The notes below the pieces were generated by a model, which was not told where the DNA came from, made no database searches, and was given only the letters and a program-made list of their open reading frames with translations. This document shows, piece after piece, positions 18,799 through 26,844 of a stretch of DNA of 64,000 nucleotides (the first letter of the stretch is position 1; every line of letters begins with the position of its first letter). The DNA is from Enhydrobacter sp. (lineage in GTDB: Bacteria; Pseudomonadota; Alphaproteobacteria; Reyranellales; Reyranellaceae), in the NCBI GenBank assembly GCA_026126105.1, contig JAHCJV010000019.1, forward strand, positions 16,254 to 80,253, in the 5' to 3' direction. The position numbers were made by a program, and so were the translations under genes.

Positions 18799-18975
18799 AT
18801 GGCCGAGATCGTCAACCTCAAGCGCGTCCGCAAGGACAAGGCCCGCCGCGAGCGCGACCGGGAGGCCGAGGCCAACCGCCAGCGCTTCGGCCGCACGAAG
18901 GCGCAGAAGGCGATCGAGAAGGAAGCCAAGAACCGTGAGCAGCGTTCGCTGGATGCCAAGCAACTCGAGGACTGA
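18799..18975 (+). CDS. DUF4169 family small protein
   Basis: 58 residues, ATG at 18799, TGA at 18973-18975. It begins MAEIVNLKRVRKDKARRERD and continues with EAEANRQRFGRTKAQK, the strongly conserved pattern of the DUF4169 family found across alphaproteobacteria (short, basic, helical, unknown function). In relatives it is commonly next to an RHH_4 gene; here that partner is at 14427 on the same strand with two minus-strand genes between. It is divergent from AsmA with 70 bp between the starts. No strong Shine-Dalgarno is seen (GAAATGGA is the best). Confidence 0.85.
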   Translation: MAEIVNLKRVRKDKARRERDREAEANRQRFGRTKAQKAIEKEAKNREQRSLDAKQLED

Positions 18976-19013
18976 TCCTTTATTCTCTTGCCCGTTAGCA
19001 GGAGAGGACAAGA

Positions 19014-19523
19014 CTAACGCGTACTCGGTCGAGTGAGCGTCAATCGGTCGAAGAAATCGCGGGTCGCCTGCACGGCGCCCGGCCCCGCCATGGCGCGCAC
19101 GTTGGTGAGCTCGAGTCGCCGGCCGGTAATAACATCGATCAGCACCGGCTCCAGCGCGTGGCCGTCGGCCCGGTCGACCAGATCCATCGGCTTGCCGTTC
19201 TTCGCAGCCGGGCCGTAGCGGTCGCCCCACTGCTTGAGACCGACGATGACGGTGAACAGCGCCGCGCCCTTTTCTGTCAGGCGGTACTCGTGGCGCAACG
19301 GACGCTGGCGATAGGCCGTCTTGCGGAAAATGCCGGCCTCCACCAGCTTCTTCAGCCGCGCGGTCAGCACGTTGCGCGCGATGCCAAGATTCTCCTGGAA
19401 ATCATCGAACCGGCGCACGCCGTAGAACGCATCGCGCACGATCAGCAAGGTCCACGCCTCGCCGACGACATCGAGCGCGGAGGCGATCGAACAATTCATC
19501 TGTTCGTATGAAGTGCGCCGCAT
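19014..19523 (-). CDS. HxlR-family winged-helix transcriptional regulator
   Basis: 169 residues from the ATG at 19523; a TTG two codons earlier is also open. The HxlR signature is clear: 'CSIASALDVVGEAWTLLIVRD' with the N-terminal Cys, 'FYGVRRFDDFQENLGIARN' with the recognition helix 'VLTARLKKLVEAGI', and 'YRLTEKGAALFTVI' for the wing and last helix. It also has an extra C-terminal stretch of about 65 residues ending TRPSTR. These dimeric regulators respond to aldehydes, quinones or redox changes. No adjacent target is evident; its nearest divergent neighbour is the terminator of the Bax-inhibitor gene. Confidence 0.88.
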   Translation of the reverse strand: MRRTSYEQMNCSIASALDVVGEAWTLLIVRDAFYGVRRFDDFQENLGIARNVLTARLKKLVEAGIFRKTAYRQRPLRHEYRLTEKGAALFTVIVGLKQWGDRYGPAAKNGKPMDLVDRADGHALEPVLIDVITGRRLELTNVRAMAGPGAVQATRDFFDRLTLTRPSTR

Positions 19524-19625
19524 CGCCAAAGTATAGGCCCGCGCCGAAGCGGCGCAATCCGGCGCAATTGCTTCGAGTAGACGTCAGCCGCACTGGCCCT
19601 GCCCGCGGGGCCAGATGACAAACAG

Positions 19626-19656
19626 CAAAACGCCCGGGCCATTTGCGCCCGGGCGT
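19626..19656 (-). terminator. Intrinsic terminator of the Bax-inhibitor-1 gene
   Basis: A perfect 10-bp inverted repeat (ACGCCCGGGC at 19630-19639 and GCCCGGGCGT at 19647-19656, 7-nt loop). On the minus strand it is followed by TTTTGCTGTTTG. It lies 27 bp after the stop of the gene at 19683-20435, as expected for a factor-independent terminator. Confidence 0.85.
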
Positions 19657-19682
19657 CTGCCGTTGGTGTTACTTGCCGTCGC

Positions 19683-20435
19683 CTACTCCCGGCTCTGGCC
19701 CATGAAGCTCATGAGGAACTGGAACAGGTTGACGAAGTCGAGATAGAGGCTGAGCGCTCCGAAGATCGCAATCTTCTCGGCGACGTCAGTACCGTAGGCG
19801 TCGGCATACTGTTCCTTGATCCTCTGGGTATCGTAGGCAATCAGGCCCGAGAAGATCAGCACGCCGGCGGCGGAGATGATGAAGCTCATCGTGCCCGACG
19901 GGAAGAACATGTTCACGAGGCTGGCCAGGATGAGGCCGATCAAGCCCATAAACAGGAACTTGCCGAATGCCGAGAGGTCACGCTTGGTCGTATAGCCGTA
20001 AAGGCTAAGCGCACCGAACGCGGCCGCGGTCACGAAGAAGGTCCTTGCGACCGAGGCTCCTGTATAACGGAACAGCAGCAGTGACAGGCTCACGCCCATC
20101 AGCGCCGTGACTGCCCAGTAGACCGCCTGGATCGCGCCGATGCTCATCGTCGCGCCCTTGAACGAGGTGAGCAGCAGCAAGCCGAGCGGCGCGAGGATTG
20201 CGACCCAGCCCAAGGCGTTCAGCCCGACAACAGAACCGCGCGGCGAGATTTCGAAAAACAATCCTGCCAACTGCGGCGAGCTGAAGAGGGCGAAGGCCAC
20301 GATCCCCGAGAGGGCCAGGCCCGACGCCATGTAGTTGTAGACGCGGATCATGTGCGCCCGCAGACCAACATCGAACGATGCCTGGTCGGGGATCACGCCA
20401 CCGCGGCCAAAGGTGTTGAAGTTCTGGTTTGCCAT
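19683..20435 (-). CDS. Bax inhibitor-1 / YccA family membrane protein
   Basis: 250 residues with seven predicted membrane segments (starting about residue 33 with 'VYNYMASGLALSGIVAFALF') and the family pattern 'YLDFVNLFQFLMSFMG' at the C-terminus, including the conserved late Asp and the 'ALSLYLDFVNLF' segment. In bacteria these proteins (YccA, YbhL) sit in the inner membrane; YccA interacts with FtsH, and others are pH-dependent calcium leak channels. This is a single-gene unit with its own promoter candidate at 20484-20512 and an intrinsic terminator. Confidence 0.93.
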   Translation of the reverse strand: MANQNFNTFGRGGVIPDQASFDVGLRAHMIRVYNYMASGLALSGIVAFALFSSPQLAGLFFEISPRGSVVGLNALGWVAILAPLGLLLLTSFKGATMSIGAIQAVYWAVTALMGVSLSLLLFRYTGASVARTFFVTAAAFGALSLYGYTTKRDLSAFGKFLFMGLIGLILASLVNMFFPSGTMSFIISAAGVLIFSGLIAYDTQRIKEQYADAYGTDVAEKIAIFGALSLYLDFVNLFQFLMSFMGQSRE

Positions 20436-20483
20436 TTTCCCTAGCCTCCGAGAGGCCTCCTTATCGAGCCCCTTCGCCGCACA

Positions 20484-20512
20484 ATGTGGCCACGCAGCCC
20501 GACTGAATCAAG
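20484..20512 (-). promoter_or_regulatory. Candidate promoter of the Bax-inhibitor-1 gene
   Basis: On the minus strand CTTGAT (20512-20507), a 17-bp spacer, and CCACAT (20489-20484). The -35 matches the alphaproteobacterial CTTGAC at five of six bases and the -10 matches CTATAT at four. It lies about 50 bp upstream of the start codon. Confidence 0.4.
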
Positions 20513-20557
20513 GACCTAAACGCGCCCGATAAGAGCATTCGACGGCGTGAAATGCGC

Positions 20558-23089
20558 TCACTCGTTACGCAATAAAGCCAAGGGCCGCTGCCGGAGTGCC
20601 GCCAGGGTGCCAGCGAGCCCGAAGGCGAGGGTCAGCGCCATGGCGCCGACTGCCACGGCCACGGCGACCGCCGGCAGGAAAGTCCAGCTGAGGTTCATGA
20701 GGTTTCTGACGACCAAATAGGCGGCGGCCGTGCCGACCGCCAAGGCCGCCAGGGCGGTGGCAAGGCCCAAAGTGGCGAACTCCCAAGCAAACGTGCCGGC
20801 GATTCGCCCCCTCGTCGCGCCCAAGACCTTCATGACGACTGCTTCGTGGATGCGTCGCCGCTGGGTTGCCAGCATGGCGCCGGCCAGCACTAATATGCCG
20901 GCCAGGATGCTGAGCAGCCCGATCACCCGGACTGCCAGCCCGATGTTGCCCAGCACATCCGAGGCGGTCTGGACGGCATCGCGAATCCGCACCACCGTGA
21001 CGTTCGGAAAGCGGTCCGTCACCGCAGTGAAGATCCTCTCCTCCGCCTCCGGGGTTGCCCTGACGGTGGCGAGGTAGGTGTGAGGCGCCTTGTCGAGGAG
21101 GCCGGGCGAGAAGACGAAGACGAAGTTGATCGACAGGGTTTGCCATTCGATCCGTCGCAGAGAAGCGATCTTGGCCTCGATGTCGCGACCGAGAACGTTG
21201 ACGGTGATCGTGTCGCCGATGCCGATCCCGAACGCGCTGGCGAGTGCAGCGTCAAACGAGACGAGCTGCGGCCCGCGATAGTCCGCAGGCCACCACTCGC
21301 CCGCGACGAGGCGCGAGCCTTCCGGCTCTGTCGCCGAATAGGTCACGCCGCGGTCGCCATCGACTGCCCAGCGGGCATCGGACGGCACCATTGACTGATT
21401 GACCGGCTCGCCGGCGATCTTGACGATGCGGCCGCGCAGTGACGGCACCTCCTCGAGCTTGCCGGCCCCCGGCACTGCGGCAACGGTCTTCTCGAAGTCG
21501 GCAATCTGCGAGCTCTGGATGTCGACGAAGAAGAAGGCCGGCGCGTCCTTCGGGATGCGCTCCGTGAGTTGCGCGCGCAGATTGCCCTCGATCAACGCCG
21601 TCGCCACCAACACGGTAAGCCCAAGGCCGAGGGAGAGCATGACGATGGGCGTCGGCGAGCCCGGCCGATGGAGATTTGCAAGCGCCAGCCGCAACGCGGC
21701 GAGCTTGGGCTTGCCGACCCTTGCCGCGGCCCACATCAACCCACGCGCCAGCAGCGGAAAAGCGACGAACGCGCCGATCGCGCCAAGGACGAACCAGCCC
21801 GCCGTGCGGCGGTCGGGGGCCACATAGACCGTGAAGGCCGCCAGCACGACGGCCGCACCCGCAATGAGCACCAGTTCGCCGAGCGCCACCCTCCGGCTCC
21901 CGACGACCGTCCCGCGCATGAGGGTCGCCGCCGAAACGGCCCGCGCGCGCAACAGCGGCAGAAGGGCGAAGAGCAGTGACACCAGCAGGCCGAATGTTCC
22001 GGCTGTGAGGAGCGGCTGGATATAGACGTCGACGCGGGCGCGCAGCGGCAGGAGATCGGCAATGGCCGTCTGCGCCACGAAGGGCAAAGCCGCACCGATG
22101 ACGACACCGATCGCCACCCCGAGCAGGGAAAGCGCCCCGATCTGAAGGAAATAGACGAGGAAAACCAGCCGCTGCGGCGCGCCGAGGCACTTCAGGGTCG
22201 CGATTGTGCGCAGCCTCGCCGTCAGGAAACTCGAGATGGCATTGCCGACCCCGACTCCGCCGACCAGCAACGCCGCAAGCCCGACCAGGCTCAGGAACTG
22301 GGTCAAACGGCTCAGCCAGAACTGAAGGCTGCCGCCGGCATCGGCAAGGCCGCGCACCCGCCAGCCGGCTTGCGGGAACTCGGTCTTTATGCGCCCGATC
22401 GTCTGGAGATCCGAAACACCCGGCGGCAGGCGCAGACGATATTCCCAGGTCAGCAGGCTTCCCTGTTGAGCGAGCCCGGATTCGGCGATCGCCGCCAGGG
22501 GAATCATCAGCCTCGGCCCGAGGCTGGCGAAAGCGTTTAGACCGCGATCGGGCTCGCGGACGATGACGGCACGCAACTCGACGATAGCGTCGCCGACCTT
22601 GAGGCGGTCGCCCAGCGCCACGTTCATGCGCTTCAGTCCGGTTTCCTCGACGGCGGCACCCCATATGCCATCGCGCTTGGCGAGCGCGTCGGCGAGCGAT
22701 CCCCCGCCCTTGAGTTCCACCCTGCCGTAAAGCGGATAATCAGGCTCGAGGGCCTTGAGCTGGATCAGCGCAGTATGACCGTCCGACTTTACCGGACGCG
22801 CCATCGAGCGGCTGTCGATCCAGCGCGTCATCTCTCCCTGCTTGCCAAGCCAGGCGATCTGCTCGGGCGTGGCCTCGCGATACAGCAGCGACACCGCGAC
22901 GTCGCCACCCAGGATTTCGCGAGCGTCGGCGCGCAAGCCCTCCTCGACCGCACGGCTGAACGAAAGAATGGCAGCGATTGCGCCGACGCCCAGCGCGAGG
23001 CAGGCGATGAACAGCCGAAAGCCGCCCAGACCGCTACGCATCTCGCGCCGCGCCAGGGTGATGGCGAGACGCAGATAAGCCGGAATCAT
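20558..23089 (-). CDS. ABC transporter permease, YbbP/FtsX type
   Basis: 843 residues. The arrangement is that of YbbP-like exporters: an N-terminal membrane segment, a periplasmic domain (about 40-245), three membrane helices of an FtsX core (about 260-390), further helices around 400-460, a second periplasmic domain (about 500-690) and a second FtsX core ending 'ALRQRPLALLRNE'. It is paired with the ATPase at 23086 with a 4-bp ATGA overlap. The ybbA-ybbP pair next to a tesA-like esterase is a synteny also seen in E. coli; the substrate is not established, but lipid or toxic-metabolite export is often proposed. Confidence 0.92.
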   Translation of the reverse strand: MIPAYLRLAITLARREMRSGLGGFRLFIACLALGVGAIAAILSFSRAVEEGLRADAREILGGDVAVSLLYREATPEQIAWLGKQGEMTRWIDSRSMARPVKSDGHTALIQLKALEPDYPLYGRVELKGGGSLADALAKRDGIWGAAVEETGLKRMNVALGDRLKVGDAIVELRAVIVREPDRGLNAFASLGPRLMIPLAAIAESGLAQQGSLLTWEYRLRLPPGVSDLQTIGRIKTEFPQAGWRVRGLADAGGSLQFWLSRLTQFLSLVGLAALLVGGVGVGNAISSFLTARLRTIATLKCLGAPQRLVFLVYFLQIGALSLLGVAIGVVIGAALPFVAQTAIADLLPLRARVDVYIQPLLTAGTFGLLVSLLFALLPLLRARAVSAATLMRGTVVGSRRVALGELVLIAGAAVVLAAFTVYVAPDRRTAGWFVLGAIGAFVAFPLLARGLMWAAARVGKPKLAALRLALANLHRPGSPTPIVMLSLGLGLTVLVATALIEGNLRAQLTERIPKDAPAFFFVDIQSSQIADFEKTVAAVPGAGKLEEVPSLRGRIVKIAGEPVNQSMVPSDARWAVDGDRGVTYSATEPEGSRLVAGEWWPADYRGPQLVSFDAALASAFGIGIGDTITVNVLGRDIEAKIASLRRIEWQTLSINFVFVFSPGLLDKAPHTYLATVRATPEAEERIFTAVTDRFPNVTVVRIRDAVQTASDVLGNIGLAVRVIGLLSILAGILVLAGAMLATQRRRIHEAVVMKVLGATRGRIAGTFAWEFATLGLATALAALAVGTAAAYLVVRNLMNLSWTFLPAVAVAVAVGAMALTLAFGLAGTLAALRQRPLALLRNE

Positions 23090-23802
23090 TGGGCCGCTAG
23101 GGCATGCGGCGTGCGCCGGTCATCGACCACCAGGCCATCCGCAATACGCAGGATACGGTCGCAGCGTTCGGCCAGCATCAGGTCGTGGGTGATGAGCATG
23201 AGCGTCGCGCCCTCGGACCGGGCCAGGTCGAAGAGGAGGTCCATCACCTGCTTACCCGTGGCGCCGTCCAGATTGCCGGTCGGCTCGTCGGCGAGCAGGA
23301 GCTTGGGGCTGCCGACGAAGGCGCGCGCCACGGCAACCCGCTGCTGCTCGCCACCGGAAAGCTGCGCCGGATAGTGGCTGAGCCGATGGCCGAGCCCAAC
23401 CCTCTCCAAGGCAACTTGCGCCGCCTCGAATGCGTCCGCGCGGCCAGCGAATTCCAACGGCAAGGCGACGTTTTCATGCGCCGTCATGGTCGGAATGAGG
23501 TGAAATCCCTGAAAAACGATCCCGAGATGGTCGCGCCGCAATCGGGCGCGGGCGTCGTCGTCGAGCGGCGCCAAGTCGCGGCCGACGATCTCGACCGTTC
23601 CCGAGGTGGCGCGCTCCAGGCCACCCGCGACCATCATCAGGCTCGATTTTCCCGCCCCAGAAGGACCGACAACCGCGGCGATCTCTCCGGCCGCAATATC
23701 GAGCGTAATACCGCGCAGGATATTGACCATGCCGGCATCGCTTGCCATGTCGAGATGGACGTCGGTGAAACGGATAATTGGATGCGGGATTGTCACGGCC
23801 AT
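23086..23802 (-). CDS. ABC transporter ATP-binding protein, YbbA/LolD type
   Basis: 238 residues from the ATG at 23802; another in-frame ATG at 23814 would overlap the divergent gene more. Walker A is GPSGAGKSS, signature LSGGEQQRVAVARAF, Walker B LLLADEPTGNLD, then the H-loop 'LMLITHD'. 'MVNILRGITLDIAAGE' is typical of the LolD/MacB/YbbA group of ATPases that drive FtsX-like permeases. It is first in the two-gene exporter unit. Its start codon shares the palindrome CATG with the start of the divergent esterase gene, so promoters of both genes must lie inside coding sequence. Confidence 0.92.
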   Translation of the reverse strand: MAVTIPHPIIRFTDVHLDMASDAGMVNILRGITLDIAAGEIAAVVGPSGAGKSSLMMVAGGLERATSGTVEIVGRDLAPLDDDARARLRRDHLGIVFQGFHLIPTMTAHENVALPLEFAGRADAFEAAQVALERVGLGHRLSHYPAQLSGGEQQRVAVARAFVGSPKLLLADEPTGNLDGATGKQVMDLLFDLARSEGATLMLITHDLMLAERCDRILRIADGLVVDDRRTPHALAAQ

Positions 23803-24490
23803 GAGTCTTGCCATTGGATATGGTCGTTTTGCGGCGGCGGTCAATTCGCTGCTGACGGTTCTTTTCCTCGTCCTGCTGCCTGTTTGGGAGGCAAATCCAC
23901 AAAGCGCCCCCGTCAAGATCGCCATCCTGGGTGACAGCTTGACAGCGGGCTTCGGCGTAAAACCGGCGGAATCCTTCCCGGCCCGGCTCGAGATCGCACT
24001 CAAAACCCAGGGTCGGAACGTCACGATCTTGAATCACGGGGTCTCAGGCGACACCACGGCGGGCGGGCTCGATCGGATCGACTGGATGCTGGCCGACAAG
24101 CCGGACATCGTGCTTGTCGAGCTGGGTGGGAACGATGCCTTGCGCGGCACCGATCCGGCGGTGACGGAGAAGAATCTGGCCGCCATCGTCGAGAAGCTGA
24201 GGGCTGCCGGGGTCACGGTGTGGCTGGCCGGCATGCTGGCGCCGCGCAATTTCGGGTCGGATTACGTCGTGACGTTCGACGGGCTGTATAAGCGGGTCGC
24301 CGAAAAGTATCAGGTGCCGCTCTATCCGTTCATCCTGGAGGGCATCGCGCAGGATCCTCTTTACATCCAGGCGGACGGCCTTCATCCCAACGCGAAGGGT
24401 GCGCAGATCATCGCCGACAGACTGCTGCCCTTCGTGAGCAAGAACCTCGACGATCATGCCGCGACTGTTCATCGCCCTGCCCGTCCCTGA
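23801..24490 (+). CDS. TesA-like SGNH arylesterase / lysophospholipase
   Basis: 229 residues from the ATG at 23801. It has an N-terminal hydrophobic segment (about 11-30, signal peptide-like), then the SGNH blocks: ILGDSLTAG (nucleophile Ser46), 'GVSGDTTAGG', 'VELGGNDALRG', and DGLHPNAKG with the catalytic Asp and His. This is the TesA/EstA-type periplasmic esterase family. It is divergent from ybbA-ybbP in the same arrangement as E. coli tesA, suggesting that the exporter and esterase act on related lipids (inference). Its last 35 bases overlap the start of thpR. Confidence 0.92.
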   Translation: MSLAIGYGRFAAAVNSLLTVLFLVLLPVWEANPQSAPVKIAILGDSLTAGFGVKPAESFPARLEIALKTQGRNVTILNHGVSGDTTAGGLDRIDWMLADKPDIVLVELGGNDALRGTDPAVTEKNLAAIVEKLRAAGVTVWLAGMLAPRNFGSDYVVTFDGLYKRVAEKYQVPLYPFILEGIAQDPLYIQADGLHPNAKGAQIIADRLLPFVSKNLDDHAATVHRPARP

Positions 24491-25001
24491 AGAAATTGCC
24501 GACGAGCTCACGACTCTGCAATCAGGCGTGCCCGATGCGCGGTGGGTGCCGGCGGAGAATTTCCACGTCACGCTTTGCTTCGCGGGCGAGGTGCAGGGGG
24601 GCGTCATGAAGGACCTCGAGGAGGAGCTGTCCGACATCGCCGGACCGCAATTCTCCGTTTCGGTGGCGGGCGTCGAGCAGTTCTCGACCGGCAAGCAGCC
24701 CAAGGCGCTTGTCGCCCTGGTGGAGCGGAGCGACCGGCTCGACTGGCTGCAGCAGAAAGTTTCGACCGTCGCGCGCAATTGCGGGATCGAGATCGACCGT
24801 CGCAAGTTCCGCCCCCACGTGACCTTGGCACGCTTTTCCAACGGCGCAGAGACTGGCCATCACATTGCCCAGTTCATGGCCAGCCATTCGACTTTCCAAG
24901 CCGGGCCATGGGTCGCCGATCATTTCGCGCTCTATTCCAGCCGGCGCAGCAGCAGCGGCTCGGTCTACCGCGAGGAAGCCGCTTATGATTTGACGTTTTA
25001 G
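24456..25001 (+). CDS. thpR: RNA 2',3'-cyclic phosphodiesterase ThpR (2H family)
   Basis: 181 residues. The two H-x-T catalytic motifs of the 2H phosphoesterase fold are at residues 37-39 (NFHVTLCF) and 121-123 (PHVTLARF), with correct spacing and 'RLFIALPVPEEI' at the start. The family (formerly 2'-5' RNA ligase LigT) opens 2',3'-cyclic phosphates of RNA to 2'-phosphates. It overlaps the end of the esterase gene by 35 bp on the same strand, so it is probably co-transcribed. Confidence 0.93.
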   Translation: MPRLFIALPVPEEIADELTTLQSGVPDARWVPAENFHVTLCFAGEVQGGVMKDLEEELSDIAGPQFSVSVAGVEQFSTGKQPKALVALVERSDRLDWLQQKVSTVARNCGIEIDRRKFRPHVTLARFSNGAETGHHIAQFMASHSTFQAGPWVADHFALYSSRRSSSGSVYREEAAYDLTF

Positions 25002-25041
25002 CGCGGATCGCCGGCAAACCGGGAGAGCTTCGCCCCCGGAC

Positions 25042-25716
25042 CTATGCCGGCGATTGCTGAACGTCGACCATCGAGAGGACAGTAGGGCCAAGATCGGCAG
25101 GCGACTCGACCAGCTGGTCTGCACCAGCCCCTTCAAGTTCGTCGCGAGTGCCATAACCCCAAAGAACGCCAAGGCCGCGCATGCCGACCGCGTGTGCGCC
25201 GGAAATGTCAAAACGGCGATCGCCGACCATCAGGCTGTGAGACGGCGAAAGGCCGTGTTTGGATACGATATGGGCGAGCAGCTCAGGCTTGTGATCGAGC
25301 TCGCCGCCCGGCTCTGAGCCGTAGATGCCATCGAAGTACGAGGCGAATTCCAGATGATCCAGAATGCGGCTGGCGAAAGCCGCCCGCTTCGATGTCGCGA
25401 GATAGACTCGCAATCCGCCCCGCTTCATCTCGCCGAGGGATTCGCCGATCCCTGGGTAAGGCACACTGCCGAGATATCCGCTTTCGCCGTAGTGCCGACG
25501 ATAGGCGGTCGCCGCTTCTTTGACCCTGTCGTCCCCGTACGATTGCAACAAGACCTGCATCATGTCTTCGAGCGGCGGCCCGATGATGCGTCGTATATCG
25601 AGGCCTTCATCCGGGCGATGTCCAAGCGCCCGCAGAGCCGCGAGGCAACTCGCCAGAATGCCGGGGCAAGAATCGATCAGGGTGCCGTCGAGGTCGAGCA
25701 GAACAGAGCGAGTCAT
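25042..25716 (-). CDS. HAD-superfamily phosphatase (phosphoglycolate phosphatase-like)
   Basis: 224 residues. HAD motif I is VLLDLDGTLID at residues 5-15, motif II YLATSK in the middle, and motifs III/IV are the conserved Lys plus 'SLMVGDRRFDISGAHAVGMR' near 165-185. The helical cap between 20 and 85 and the length fit the Gph/PpaX group (subfamily IA). It hydrolyses a small phosphomonoester such as 2-phosphoglycolate or pyrophosphate; the substrate is not certain. It is a single gene, convergent with thpR across 40 bp. Confidence 0.88.
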   Translation of the reverse strand: MTRSVLLDLDGTLIDSCPGILASCLAALRALGHRPDEGLDIRRIIGPPLEDMMQVLLQSYGDDRVKEAATAYRRHYGESGYLGSVPYPGIGESLGEMKRGGLRVYLATSKRAAFASRILDHLEFASYFDGIYGSEPGGELDHKPELLAHIVSKHGLSPSHSLMVGDRRFDISGAHAVGMRGLGVLWGYGTRDELEGAGADQLVESPADLGPTVLSMVDVQQSPA

Positions 25717-25800
25717 GGGCCGAAGATAGCCGATTGGGACACTCTTGGCGCTGACCAGGGATTGAGGCGCGTGACAGTCAAGGCCCGGCAGGAGCGTCCT

Positions 25801-26844
25801 TTAGACGAACGTAAGCAGCCGGCGCGGATTGTTCACCAGGATGGCGTCGATCTCCTCGGCGCTATAGCCACGCTTCTTCATCATCGGAACGACGTTGCGG
25901 AAGATGTGGCCGTAGCCGTGGCCGCCAAAGCTCGTCAGCCGGGTGCGGTAGCAGATGTCGTGGCTGATCACGACTCGGTCGAGATGGCCGTGGTCGATCA
26001 GCGCGCGGATCAGCCTGAGCCGCGTCGCGTCGTTCGGCATGTCGATGTCGCTCAGGCCATAGTAGCTCGACTCCTGGCCGAACAGGTCGAACTCGACCGT
26101 GACGCCGGAGTCCGCGAGCTTCAGCAGCCGCGGCTCGTCGAAGATCGTGCGATCGATGTGGCTGATGACGATCCGATCGGTAGGATGGCCGGCCGCCTTG
26201 ATGAAGTCGGCGACCTGTTGCGGCTGATCGGGGTCGCGACCGGGATGGACGTTGATCGACGAGCCGGTTTCGTTGGCTGCAATCAGCGCGGCCTGCATCA
26301 CGCGCTTCTCCGTGGCGGTCCACGGCGACTGGCAGCCGATCTCGCCGATCATGCCGGCGCGCACGTCGGTACCCCACGCGCCGTGCAGAATCTGGCCGAT
26401 CATCTCGTCGGCGAAGCTCTCGACCGGCCGGTCGTGGTTCTTCGGATCCTGGTAGTCGTTGACGTAATAGCCGCAGCCCATGATCAGATGCACGCCCGTG
26501 CCCGCGGCAATGCGCTTCAACCCGGCCGGATCGGGTGAGAGGCCACCGCAGGTCAGCTCGACGATGGCGTCGCCGCCGTCATGCTTCATCATCGCGACCT
26601 CGGTACGCGCGATGTCCTCGAGGTCGAGCATGTACTTGCGGCCGGCGCGTTTCAGGCCGCGGCCGTAGTTGATCTGCCACGTGTTCTCGAGCGTGATTTC
26701 CGGCCCCAGATCGTTGTCCGAGCGCGTGCCAGGAGGCCGGATATCGCACAGCACGTGCTCGTGCATCAGCGTCCGGCCGAGCGCCTTCGGCTCGATCAGC
26801 CCGAGGACGGTCTGGACCTTGCCCTTCAATTGCTCGCGGATCAT
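25801..26844 (-). CDS. Phosphotriesterase-family amidohydrolase (PHP/lactonase-like)
   Basis: 347 residues from the ATG at 26844, overlapping the upstream Bug gene's stop by 4 bp. The metal-binding TIM barrel begins with LGRTLMHEHVLCD (H-x-H), has 'MIGEIGCQSPWT' where family members bridge the two metals (Glu here, as in the PHP group, rather than carboxylated Lys), and carries 'SINVHPG', 'IVISHID' and 'VVISHDICYRTRL' as the remaining His/Asp ligands. Relatives hydrolyse lactones, amides or esters. Coupling to a solute receptor and divergence from a dimethylformamidase-like gene suggest that it works on an imported amide, lactone or ester (inference). Confidence 0.88.
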   Translation of the reverse strand: MIREQLKGKVQTVLGLIEPKALGRTLMHEHVLCDIRPPGTRSDNDLGPEITLENTWQINYGRGLKRAGRKYMLDLEDIARTEVAMMKHDGGDAIVELTCGGLSPDPAGLKRIAAGTGVHLIMGCGYYVNDYQDPKNHDRPVESFADEMIGQILHGAWGTDVRAGMIGEIGCQSPWTATEKRVMQAALIAANETGSSINVHPGRDPDQPQQVADFIKAAGHPTDRIVISHIDRTIFDEPRLLKLADSGVTVEFDLFGQESSYYGLSDIDMPNDATRLRLIRALIDHGHLDRVVISHDICYRTRLTSFGGHGYGHIFRNVVPMMKKRGYSAEEIDAILVNNPRRLLTFV

